From Micrasema longulum (taxonomy: Eukaryota > Arthropoda > Insecta > Trichoptera > Brachycentridae): DNA of 64,000 nucleotides. The translations under genes were made by a program, and so were the position numbers. The stretch's first letter is position 1, and each line of letters opens with the position of its first letter. Positions 22,536 to 35,000 of this stretch are shown here, piece by piece. Below the pieces are notes generated by a model. The model was not told the origin of the DNA and searched no databases. It was given only the letters and a program-made list of their open reading frames with translations. The DNA lies in contig JAGVSM010004963.1 in assembly GCA_022494885.1 (NCBI GenBank), positions 1 to 64,000 of the forward strand, given 5' to 3'.

Positions 22536-22854
22536 TAAAAAGTCAGCAAACACTATTTAATAACATTAATTGATTTTCATTCATGTTACATGTAAATAAA
22601 TGCTACTAGAGGTTCGAACAGACAGTTCGATGCTGTCAAGCAAAGCGGTACGTCAGATCGCAATGATAGTCTGTTAGAGAATGTGGTGGAATGTAGATGA
22701 CATTTTATGTCATCTACAATGCGCTTGTAACGTGTATATTTATGGTACTCTATTGGCTATCGGAGAAACCGAGTGAACAGACCATTTGCATTTATGTTAT
22801 GTCCATTTGAATATTTTCCTATACCACCGAGGGTCCGGCCGGCCCCTGGCCAGG

Positions 22855-23077
22855 TCAGCAGAGCAGGTCCTCGAGCGCGTCGAGCTCGGCGGGCGCGAGT
22901 GGCGCGGCGAGCGCGGCCAGGTGCGCCGGGGGCAGGGCGCGGGCGCGCGGGCGCGCGTGGCGTGGCGCGCAGCGCCCGGCGCCGCCGCCGAGCGCAGCAG
23001 CGCGCCCCACGCGGGCGGCGCCGGCCGCGGCAGCGCCCCCGCGCGCTCCATCAGCGCCACCAGCAGCGACAGCCCCA
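22855..23077 (-). pseudogene. PAT1 last exon with a second frame break
   Basis: The exon starts after a pyrimidine-rich acceptor with [20 protein letters not shown] and stays sensible through [17 protein letters not shown]. The natural C-terminus, [18 protein letters not shown] then DALEDLLC and TGA, lies in another frame. The switch falls at about 22930-22990, in nearly pure G/C. Length is 223 nt (3n+1), the same sign as exon 5. If read without correction, the first frame runs into an R/S/P-rich nonsense tail ending near 22797. Confidence 0.7.
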
Positions 23078-26000
23078 GCTGGAAGGAGACGCACCTTAAG
23101 ACACGGCCTTTTGAACAAAGTTTGTCGGTGAAAATTTAACCTTCGCTTTATGTTCACCATCTTGCCTATATCTTTTTGTATCCATTTTTCTCTTAAGATA
23201 CGCTGCAATCGGCGTAAAAATGCAGTGCCCTACACATCATTTAGTACAGAAAGGGAATGATGATGAAAAAAATAGTAAAAGCATTGAAGATAGTCAAAAA
23301 AAAAACAATGCATTGAAGGCAGGTAGGTAAAAAAAAAAGGCATTGAAAGTAGGTTTAAAAACGGCAATAAAGGCAGGTAAAAAAGCAATGAAGGTAGGCA
23401 AAAAGGGCAATGAAGGGAGGTAATAAAAAAAATAGTGGATTGTAAAGTTTGTGGTTTTTTGGAGTGAGTCAGAGATAGAGGCTAGAACTTGGTTCATTTT
23501 TGAGAATTGTTTTTTTTATTTTTATTTATTTTGTTTATTCAGAAAAACAACAGCAATACAAAAAAATATATACAACATTATAAAAAAAAACATAAAATAA
23601 AGCCAAATAAGTTTTCCAGATAAATACAATCATAAAAATCCAGTTCAGTTAGATAATAATATATGTAGAAGTGCATGTGTGTGAGAGTGGGTTTATGAAC
23701 TTTTTCTTTCTGTAGTCCAATAGCATACCTGCGTGGTGAGGAGAAAGTGCATGAGCCCCCTCTGCATGGCGGGCGTGCCGGCGCGGGGGGCGGAGCTCTC
23801 CTCGGTGAGGACAGTGCACAGGTCCGACACGGGGGCCCATCCCTCCGTACCATTCAGGTAACTGCAAAAAAAATGTAATAAAGTATGCGTCGCGGGTCGG
23901 TTTCGAGACGTACGGTTCAGGGTGCGGTGCGGTACCTGGAGAAGTGGTCCAGCAGGGGGGCGAGGCAGGGGGCGTCCCTGCGGCAGGCCAGGGGCAGGCA
24001 GCGCAGCAGGCGTGGCCACAGGCGCCCGAGGGCCGTGCGCCAGCGCTCCACGGGGGTGGTGCACGCCAGTATCCTCGACACCAGCAACTGCGCAACGCAA
24101 ACAAATACTGAATCAAAGAATGGCTACCTATAATGACAGTTTTGGTGACATCGACATATTACACTGTAAATTCTCGATTATGAACGCTATTGTCATCTGT
24201 ATATATCGAGACGGTATACTTAACTTCTATACTATCTCTATCTACCTCGGTATGTTCTACCTACTTGTCATATCCACATCATATGATCGAAACTAGCTAA
24301 TGGAATGACCGCTAACAATTAGTTCGCGTTCCTTACGTCATTAGCATTTAAAATAGTACTCATTTATATTTTAAATATAAGATAGAAAGTGCCCACTTCA
24401 AAGCGATTATAAACTCCAATTAATCCCAATTAAAGCAAAAAATGCTCGCTTGAACATGAGTTTTGTATGACTTTTGGAAATCACCAAGACGGTACACTTT
24501 ACGATCGTCTGTATGTATCCACCGATCGACGCCTCGATACATACACTCGGAAAGATAGTAAAAACAAATGGAAAAATATAATAACTAAATTATTTTTTTA
24601 GAGTAGTAACTTTCTAACGCCTAGATACTCTGATTTGTTAATAGGACGGAACCTAGCGACATTATTTTCACATCTAGGCGTTCGTTTTATTAAAGTGACA
24701 GTTATGTCGGAATTTAATTCGACTTCAAAACTTAGTTATTTCTCTCATATTTTTAATAAGCATTTAAGAAAAAAAATTCCAACCTCAAAACGATTAAAAA
24801 TTTTAATAAATCATAATTGAAAGAAAAATTGCTCTGTGGAACAAAATTTTTGACACTTTTAATGCGTAGATAAACGTATCGAGGTTCTAGACCCGTCGGT
24901 ATAAAACGATGTACTTCCATCAAAACTTGATGGTGGGGGTATCGGTACTATACCTTTGTAGTCGGTCGGGAGACTTTTATCTTCAACTATGACGTCATAC
25001 TGAAGCTATGTCATTTTAGAGTGTAAATATATGTAACGTGACGTACGCTTCCCCTTGTTTCATATCGATGTACCTACCCAAAACTTGAAGGTGGGGGATC
25101 GTCAGTCGCGTGCACAGAGTTGTTAACTAGGGCAGGCAGTATAATGTAACATTTAATTATTTTTTTTTGTATCAATTTTAATTTAGGAGTGCATCTTCCT
25201 TTGCTAATAATCAGTTTTTTGTCCATAAACGATAGCCGAGAAAACGCGTTGTTTCTTAAAACGATTAAACACACATTTCCGTCACTATCACAAGTTTTAC
25301 AAAACTCCATTTCAATTTTTTCACCAACAAAACAAATATGGACTTTATTCTCGAATGTAAAAGAAGAAATTAGTTTGAGGTTATTTATCTGACATTGTTT
25401 TGAATCGTCTTTTATTAAATAATAATTGAAAAAATCGCTAGATGTCAGTAACGTGTTCGTTTTTTAGTTCAAATAAGCACTGCCTATGAACCAACTCATA
25501 CACGCGTAAATACAACTGAAAAATAACCCACACACGCGCATTGATCGCGTATACAAGAACCAATGCGTGAAGAAAATAGGCATTTTTAGTTCGTGCCTCT
25601 GCCGTTAGCGGCGTGCCGATCGGAACGATACACGACATGGCGCATTTTTCAAATTTTACAAATAGTAACTTGCTTTTAAGTTATTGTTTTAATAAAATTC
25701 TAGTAGGGTAGGCACTGCTTATGTGCCTATATGGAACGCACGCCACTGGGGATCGTAGTATATCTTTTTAATCGCTAGAGGAAATTTATCTTCAACTATA
25801 CCACCAAAGTGAAGGTATGACGTCTTTATCTTCCCATCATAATCGAGGCACTGGTACGGGCACCTTGGAAAATAGTTTTAGTAGTTAGGAACACGAATCT
25901 CTTCGCAACAATAAAGGTTTCAGCTCTAAAATCAACAGATGGAAGAATTGAAGAAATATGGATGTTTGAACACAGGCAAAATGGTGAATGTTACACAGTG

Positions 26001-29000
26001 CGTAAAAGTGGCCACTTACACCAGCCTAAAGTAAATGCCTAGACTTCCGCATTCCCTTCTCGAAAATGTTTTCCCTCTCTTCATTCCTTACCTTTCCCTT
26101 GCGGACGGTGAGGAAGGACGCGAGGCGGTCCTCGTGCAGCAGCTTGGCCAGCAGCACGGCCAGCAGCTCCGCCCGGTTGGGGGCGGGGGCGGGCGGGGGC
26201 GCCGGAGTCCCCTCCCCCGCGCCCTCCGGCTTCTCCTCGCCCTGCAGCAGGCGCTGCTTCTCCTCCCGCTCCTGCTCGCGGGAAAACAAAATTGTAGGGG
26301 TCTTTTCCAAAACTGACTACACTCAAACTCGGTTACTACGAGGAAGATGGGACTGACTCAATTTGCTCGTTATTGAAATTATAATAAACGCTTAGAAACA
26401 TAGGCACTACTTTCTGAATTTAAAACGCAGATACAGTAAAAGCCGACAGAACTGAAGAACTCTGTTGTAATATGTTAATATAAACAGCTCCCCGGGGAGT
26501 TGAGTCCAGTCCTTGTCTACAAAAATTTGGACAAACTCAAAATATTGTTGATAAATTACCTGGTCCATGAAGAAGTAGAGAAATTGAAAAAATAATATTT
26601 TCAGGCGTTGCCTAGTATGTATGACAAGATATATGAATGTGGAAGAAGCTAGGAATGTATGCCAGGATAGATGTGTGTGGCGGTCCATTCTCTCTGCCTA
26701 CCCCTACGGGAAATGGCATGATGGTAGTAGAATTAGTAGAGTAGTAAAAACCCCCTTTTTGCGTTTTTCAAAGAAGCAGTATAAAAAAGTGTTGAATGTT
26801 CTTCATCTCTGTTGTAATATGTTAATATAAACAGCTCCGCAGGGAGTTGAATCCAGTCCTTGTCTACAAAAATTTGGACAAACTCAAAATATTGTTAATA
26901 ACATTATTATTTTTTTAATAATATTATTTATGTATTTTATTTGTATTTTTAATCTTGAAACAGGGCGCACACAAACATGTTCTAATGTGAGCTCGAATAA
27001 TAACTAAAACAACAAAACAAAACAAACCATCACGCCGTTTCTCCATAAGGGTAGGCAGAGAGGATAGAACGCCACAACACTCTATCTTTGCATACAGATC
27101 TCGCTTCCTCTACATTCATACATCTTCTCATTTACGCGCGCCGATTATTCCTACTTTTGACATGTCCATCTTTAAATATTTGTTGGATTTTGTCATGCCA
27201 CGTCTTTCTCGGCCTTTCTCTGTTTCTGCATCCATTAACATTCGCATTGTAAATATTCTTAGCCGTTCTCTCGCTGTCCATTCGTTCTACATGTCCAAAC
27301 CAGCGCAGAGCTCCTTTCTTGATTTTGTCGATAATGCTTGTCTCAGCCTTACATAATGTACGGATCTCAACATTTGTGCGTCTATCGTACATAGTTTTAC
27401 CGCACATTCGCCTGAGAGATCGCATTTCGACAGCATTCAGCCTACTTTCATCGCTGTTTTTCCAAGTCCATACTTCGCTCCCTTACATCAGGGATCGGAC
27501 CAGGACTCCGTTGTGAACTGCCAATTTTGCCTCTTGTGACAAGCATTTATTTGCCAAGGATATTCGAATAATAACAATGTACATATATTTCCTTATTAAG
27601 CAATTTAACTCATATTTCTTAACCTACCATGCGAATTCCACTGCGGATTGTCCGAAAAATACGGTAATTCATGATAAGCGTTTATATTATGAACTAGCCA
27701 GGGGTACGGGATCCACCTACCTTCAGCACCAGGGCGTTGGCGATGGCCAGCGGCTCCGACAGGTCCTCCACCAGCAGCAGGTGGCGGTACAGGGCCTCGA
27801 TGGCCAGCAGGGTCTGGCGGCCCTGGCGGGGGGGACCCCCGGCGGCGGGGCCCCCCGAGGACTCGGAGACCACCTCCATGTCCATGATCTTCCGCGGCGC
27901 CGTCACCGAGCCACACTGGAGACACGATTCACCATTACTGATATGTCAATGATGTTTTGAGTAAAAGGTAGCGAAAAACATTAAGCTGTTATTTGCCAAA
28001 ACAGCTAGGAAAAAAAAAAAAAAAAAAAACAGTTAAACAGTAATATTTATTTTCGGAAAAAGCTGTAACAGTCTCATGAGAAAATTAAACTGTTACTGTG
28101 AAGAAAACTTAACGAATGTGTCAAATAAAACAGTTTAAAAAAAAAAACATTTTTAAAGTGCCCACAGTGAAATTTATTTTATTTATTTAATTTTACAATA
28201 CGCCCAAGGGGCATTTACAAAAAATATACAGTTAAGTACAAACATAGTGCGTAAAAATTTAAAAGATAAACAATGCTTTTTTGTATACATTTAGAAACAA
28301 TAAGAAGCATACTGCCATGAAAAATAAAAAGTGAAACTTTACATAGTTAAAAAGAAAAAAATAATTTATATGGATATAATAAAAGTAATTGAATTAAAAA
28401 GCAAATTGTAAATAACTTGTAAAGAATTCAAACAAAAAAATAAATACATTTTCCATATACTTACAAGTATAAAAAAAATGGTATCAACAAATTATTGTTA
28501 AAAACAAATAATGAAAATTAGTTAACAGTAAGTATATAATTGAAATAATGTTAAATTGTTTCTTAATTAACTTTTTTGAAATCTGTTCCAGCAGTTGCTT
28601 GTACCAGATTTTTGGCCCACGCTGCTATTTATTCATTATATATACGGCCTAAGGCAATTACAACAGTTACATGAAGAAACATAAATTCAAGAAACTGAAC
28701 AAAAATAACAGAAAACTATTTAGCAAAGACAAACAAGGGCAAAACAATAATTGTATACAATATATTCATAAAAGAGAGCTAAACCATGCCAATCCAACTT
28801 CATCCCACACTGTTTAGTGTGAGATCTACGAAAAGCGGAAGATCTATCCCAAAGAATTCCAAGTCGTGTGATGAATTTACTAATTTACACATTCTGGACA
28901 TTGGGGCATAAAAACCAAAGTTGCTCTTAGAAGATTTTATAAATAGCAGATTTTAACTTCTGGTGACACGGTTGGGAACATGAAAAGAAATTGATTGCAA

Positions 29001-32000
29001 CAGAGATGGGACATCACTTACAGCATTAAATATTTTGAAAATGCATATAAGGTCCATCTCAGTTCTACGTCTCTCTCCAATGAAGACAGATTAAGAGATT
29101 GCTGTTTCAAAATAGGAATTATTACCCCTTTGTAATCCGAGCAACCATGCCACTTTTCTTAGAAAACGGTGTTGGACAGACTATAAACAGTTATTTAACA
29201 GTTCCACAAAACAGTTAAAATTGAAACAGTAACTTCATTAAAATAACCGAAACGCCTATCTTTATTTTGAGTATGTCCAAATCATTGTAGACAGGCTAGA
29301 TTTCACTCCCCATGGAGCGATTAAGATTTAACTTAAAAATAGCCAGGTCGATGTGACGTGGCTAGTGTCGCAGACTCATGAATCGGGGGTCCGAGGTTCA
29401 CACCCCGCTCTACCACAACTTGGTTTCCATTTTCTAATAGTGAGTTATTTACAACTCGTTGAAAATGACCCCCAAAATTGAAATATTTGGGTACATCATA
29501 AGGACACAATTAAAAGCGTCTCCATCTCTGTTGTAATATGTTAATTTTTATAGCTCCCTAAGGGGTGAAAGTCTTTATCTTAAAACATTTGGACAAACTC
29601 AAAATATTGTCAAACTGGTCCAAGGAGAATAAAAATTAAAAATGTTTTCTGGCGTTGCCTAGTAGGTGAAATAATTCAGCCAAATGAGTCTCACTCACAT
29701 CGATAAAGGCTCAGCTCTTTTACTTCACAAAAGTCAACGGACAGAAGGGATGAGGAAATATGGATGTTTAAACATAGGCAGAATGGTGAATGTTGCACGC
29801 GCCAATGACCGGTCATAAGCCCAGTAAATGAACGCCCAGACATCGATGAAACGGAACCTCGAAATGGGTTCGAGTAACGCTACTGTACCTGCAGTTTCCC
29901 TAGAGAGTTTTCAAACTGCGTGGGCACGTAGTGACGCGGGCCCTCGGAACTCGCGCACGCGTTGTCTGCCCCACTGCGCGGAGTGTTGCGTCTCTCCCGC
30001 TTGCCTTCCCCGGAATTCGCTGGAACAAAACAAAATTTTCAAATCTTGTACGGGAATGCGAAAATTGGGAACATGAAGTATGAAGTCAGAAAAAGCCAGC
30101 TAAACACATTCTAAAATGACAGAGATCCTAATAACTATCCATTCAATAGGTGCGTACATTTTCATGGTCACTGTTATCAATATGTATCTTTTTTTTGGGG
30201 TTTTCCCGTGTCAAGATTCAGATTTGTTCCGAAGTTTCAGCTACCATTGCAGGAGCCATCTTCAGAGTAAACGGTGTGTGATTTACACACATGTGACATG
30301 ACACACGAGAATCCACTCATTTTATTTATTCAAGAATTAACTCATTTTCTGATTTGAGAATCCACTCATTTTCTGATTCGAGAACTGACTCATTTTCTGA
30401 TCCCAGAATCCATTCATTACCGATTTGAGAATGCACTCATTTTCTGATTTGAGAATCCCTCAAGATTTTCTTATTTAAGTATTTAATCATTTTCTGATTT
30501 GAGAATCCACTAATTTTCTGATCCCAGAATCTTTTTATTACCGATTTGAGAATCCACTCATTTTCTGATTAGAGAACTGACTCATTTTCTGATTTGAGAA
30601 CTGACTCATTTTCTGATCCCAGAATCCATTCATTTTCTGATTTGAGAATCCACTCAATATCTGATTCAACTGATGAGTGTTATGTGACAAAAACAAAAAG
30701 CAGAAATATCTATGGTTTAAGTTTTGAACACCAGTACAATTGTTGTTAAAATAACACCTTCATCAGCTCTCAAAATCGGCTTCCTGCTCCTTTTTGATTG
30801 TGTAGTCAGCTTTACGTGTGAAAAGGCTGTACATAAAATCGTCATTTTTCAGTACATTTAAAAAAAAATGCGACATAACGCCCCCATCCCACTCGTGTCT
30901 CCAATTCAAGAATCCATTAAGATTTTCTGATTCAAGTATTCAATTGTTTTGAGAATCAACACATTTTATAATTCGAGAATCGACTTATTTTCTGATTCGA
31001 GAACCAACTCATTTTTGGATTCAGAATCAGCATGCCTTCAGCGCAACATGTTTTTGAGCGCAATGCCTATTGTGACGCCCATAGACATATTTTTTCATTT
31101 TTAAATCCTTGTAATATGTCCATTGCTGCTAGTAAAAAATAATATAATGAATTACCGTTGTATCTTTCATATATGTTGTTGAGGTTCTGTTGGCTAAAGG
31201 GGTGGTTCTGCTGGTTGGCCTTGTGGGCTTCCTTCATCTCTTGCTGCTTCTCTTTCTTGGCTTGTCTATCCAGGAACACCTGCAAGGCATGTCGATTCAT
31301 TGAAATTTACATCCCCAAGAAAGATTGCATGAATTCATTTATTGAACACCGAGTTGGACCCAGCAGCAAAAGCACAAAGGTCATTGATAAAAAGCATCCT
31401 GAAGCCTTACAGATATCATAGTGATATTTATTAAAGGAATAAGCAGTGCTTGATATCAAACAGCAACATTTTACCAAAGGTAGTGGTGGTCTCTCACACT
31501 AACAGAGATACACGCCCGTTAATTTCTTTTCATTATGAGACTCGCAGTTGTCAGACATGATGATGATGAGTGAATGAGTAAGAAAACTGTAGGGAAGTGG
31601 AGGAAAAGGGGAAATTAAAAAGTATGTATTATCAAAATGTAAGGGGTTTGCATACCATGCAGTAGTGGTCATTGCCCTATGCACCACTGGATGCAGACAG
31701 GGACATGATGATAATGATGTGTGCATGAATAAGAAAACAGTAGCGGAGTGGAGGAAAAGGGTAAGTGAAAAAAGTATATTATCAAAACGTAAGGGGTTTG
31801 CATACCGTGTAGTAGTAATCGTCCATGTAGGGTGTCCCAGTATTAAGCTGCATCAACTGGATGTTGAGTAGCCATTGTTTCTCCCTCTGCGACATTAGCC
31901 CGCCGTATTGGTCCCCGTCGCCTCTTCTCTGCGCCGACTGTACACACAAACAGTGTTGTAAAGCACAAACAAAATCGCCCACTGGGCACGCGCTCACCCG

Positions 32001-35000
32001 CCCCGCGAGCCTTTTATAATCTAAAACTGAAATGTGGTCCCGTGGCTGCGTCGCAAACTCACGGCTCAGAGGTCCGAGATTCATAACATGATTTACAACT
32101 TGTTCAAAATGGCCCTCAAAATTTAAATATTTCATTAAACATAAGAAAATATTTTTGTTTAAACCAACTGGTGCAAGAAGAATATAAATAGAAAAATATT
32201 TTCAGGCGCCACTAGTATGTGGGCAAAATAATTCGGTCTAATGAATCTCACCCACATCAATAAAGGTTTCAGCACTAACTTCACAAAAATCAACAGTTGG
32301 AAGAATTCAAGAAATATGGATGTTTAAAGATAGCCAAAGGGCCGATACACATTATAAATATAAGTACAAGTGTAATTATTACAATGGAATTTCATCAAGA
32401 ATTTAGTGACCGACCGGAGTTTCGGTTTTGGTCAGGTTCGGCTAATAAAATAAGGTTCGGCTAATAAAACAAGTTTCGGCTATAGCACAAGTTTTGGCTA
32501 ATAAAACCATTTTCGGTCGCGGTTCGGTTCCGGCCAAAAATTAGCCGAAACTTCGGCTCAGCCGAAACCAGCAGTCGGGATGTGTTCTTGTATTGCCATT
32601 GTATAACAAAAAAGGCTCGGCTGAAAATCTTGTTTCGGTCGGTCACTACAAGAATTGTAAATAAATTATATAAACCAAAGAAAATTATGAATGTTACGCA
32701 GTGTGTAAAGTGGTCACTTAAAACAGCCAATGAAAAAAGCCCAGTAACTGCCCAGCTTTTCTAAAACGTTCTCCGTTTTTCAAGGGCCACGCTTTGCTGT
32801 TTCATAAAGCCTTGGATTTGCCGAGTGCGAGTTTGAACCTGGGACCTCGAGACGGCGACATTCCCACGGAACCGCGACCCAGTTTTAAAAATAAGTTTTA
32901 CCTACCTGATTGTTCCCCATAAACTCGTCCAAGGTCTTCGTCCGTCTGAACTTTTGAAGGCTTAAAAGCGGATGCGTTTCTTGTATAATTTGCATAACTT
33001 CTTCCTGGGAGAACACCCTTTCGGTACCGTTCACTTTTTTCGGTTGGTTATTGGCTTGAACATTGTTGTGATGCTTGAACCCAGCGGGCTGCGATTGGTT
33101 ACTCCGCAAGTTCATCTGGTTTTGCAGCATGATGGCGGGATGCTGCTGGGAAGGCGCCATGTTATTCGGCAGCTTGTTCATCATCGGTTGGTTCATGTTC
33201 TCCATCTGCTGATTCATGTTCCCCATCGGTTGGTTCATATTACCCATCGGCTGATTCATGCCCCCCATCGGTTGGTTCATGTTTGCCATTTGGTGGTTCA
33301 TATTCACCATTGGTTGGTTCATGTTCCCCATTTGGTGGTTCATATTCACCATCGGTTGGTTCATATTCCCCATAGGCGGGTTCATATTCGTCATCGGTTG
33401 ATTCATGTTCCCCATTTGGTGGTTCATGTTCCCCATTTGATGGTTCATGTTCATGTGGTGGATGTTGTTTTGCTGCTGCTGCTGCTCTATGGCTTGCAGG
33501 TTTGTCATGGTGTGCGGAGGTCTTTGTAGCAATCCCGGAGGCATTTTGTTAGGCGGCAATTGCTGGAACATTCCAAAATATATCATTAGCATTTAATAAA
33601 AATATATCACAATAAAGATAATATCGTAGTCTTATAATATTTTAATACAACAAAAGGGCCGTTTACATATGACCGGTACGATTTATTATAATAAAATAAA
33701 TATAACGGTCTATTCGTGCCGGAGTGTTTCAATACTTTCTCGGGTGTCCCGCAAGGCTCTAATCTGGGTCCATTGTTGTTTTCTATTTTCATTAATAATA
33801 TTAATGTTTATTTTGTAGAACGCCATATTTAAACTTATAATATAACTTTAACATATTACAACAGAGATGAAGAACATTTTAAAGAAGGCAATAAAGAAAT
33901 CTAGACATCTACAGGGCTTATGACCTGTCATTGGCTGGTTTAAGTTGCCACTTTACACACTGTATAACATTCACCATTCTGCCTATATTTGAACATCTAT
34001 ATTACTTCAATTCTCTCATCTGTTGATGTTTGTGAAGTTAAAGGATCTGGGCGTTAGATTTGCGAGCACCCTGACATTTCACGATGGCATAGGGCATCAG
34101 TGTTAAATCATTGAAGATGTTAATGTTAACTAATTATTTGAAAAATAGCACTCTTTGAAGAATACAGATTACCTATAATGACAGTTTTATTGACATCGAC
34201 ATATCACATTGTAAATACCATATTTTTATCAGATCTGTTAAAGACAATTTTAATTTATCTCCTGCTTGACTTTTAATTTTATCTTTCAATTTTGACTTTT
34301 TAATTTTAATTCTTAATTTTAACTTTTAATTTTAACTTTTAATTTAAACTTTTAACTTTAATTTAAACTTTTAATTTTAATTTGAACTTTTAACTTGAAT
34401 TTAAATTTAAACTTATAATTTTATTTTAACTTTTTATTTAAACCTTTAACTTTAATTTAAATTTAATCTTTTAATTTTAACTTTTACTTTTGATTTTAAT
34501 TTTAACTTTTGATTTCAACTCTTAATTTATACTTATTTATATGTACATATACTACCTGCATCTAATAAATTATTGTTAGTTGTGAATTTTTACAAAGAAA
34601 TTTAAACGTTCATGGAAGCAGAGAGAGAGGGAGCTATACAATGTCTTCTCCCTCTTATGTACTTTTTATTTAATATTCATATTTTTACTTTTTTAGAATT
34701 AAATTATTTTCCCCTCTCCTACTGCATTCATAATAAATTAGTGGGAAATCTGTAAATAGTCTTACTTTTTTTAATTGTTCTTTTGTACGTTGTTTTATAT
34801 AAAGACTGTATGATTTCCTTAATAAATAAATAAATGTTATGATTCTTTCTGCATAGTGCCAGGGTTTTCGAAAATGCCCGCGCACTGAGAACTCTTTACA
34901 ACTCCTCGGTGCGAAGTAGACTCGAGAGTGGCTCGATGATTTGGGGGCCACATGAACTGAAGTGCTCTCTTATGATACTTTACCTACCACATAATTTCTT

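Larger units (their letters stand above)
21461..22575. mobile_element. Inverted-repeat element with hammerhead-like motifs
   Basis: Arms at about 21461-21590 and 22450-22575 are inverted and share GTGTCCTGACGAAGAGACG and GACATAAAAAGTCAGC. They flank SINE-B and an L2-type tail. The arms look like Penelope-like terminal repeats in opposite orientation. Confidence 0.6.

Noticed and set aside
22797..23060. Uncorrected reading of the PAT1 last exon into an R/S/P-rich tail
   Set aside because: The tail has wrong-frame composition and runs past a better stop and C-terminus in the neighbouring frame.
23078..23093. Alternative acceptor adding 16 nt (CVSFQ-like text) to the last PAT1 exon
   Set aside because: It puts the conserved LGLSLL segment out of phase with exon 13; the pyrimidine-rich acceptor at 23077 fits. 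Noted because CVSFQLGLS looks protein-like.
27577..27960. + strand frame of 127 codons
   Set aside because: Antisense of the PAT1 exon at 27721-27915.
30303..31035. Regular repeats as a CRISPR array
   Set aside because: Units are contiguous with no unique spacers, and the genome is eukaryotic.
32972..33529. 185-codon + strand frame with His/Val repeats
   Set aside because: It is the antisense of the MNQPM-type repeats of PAT1 exon 6.
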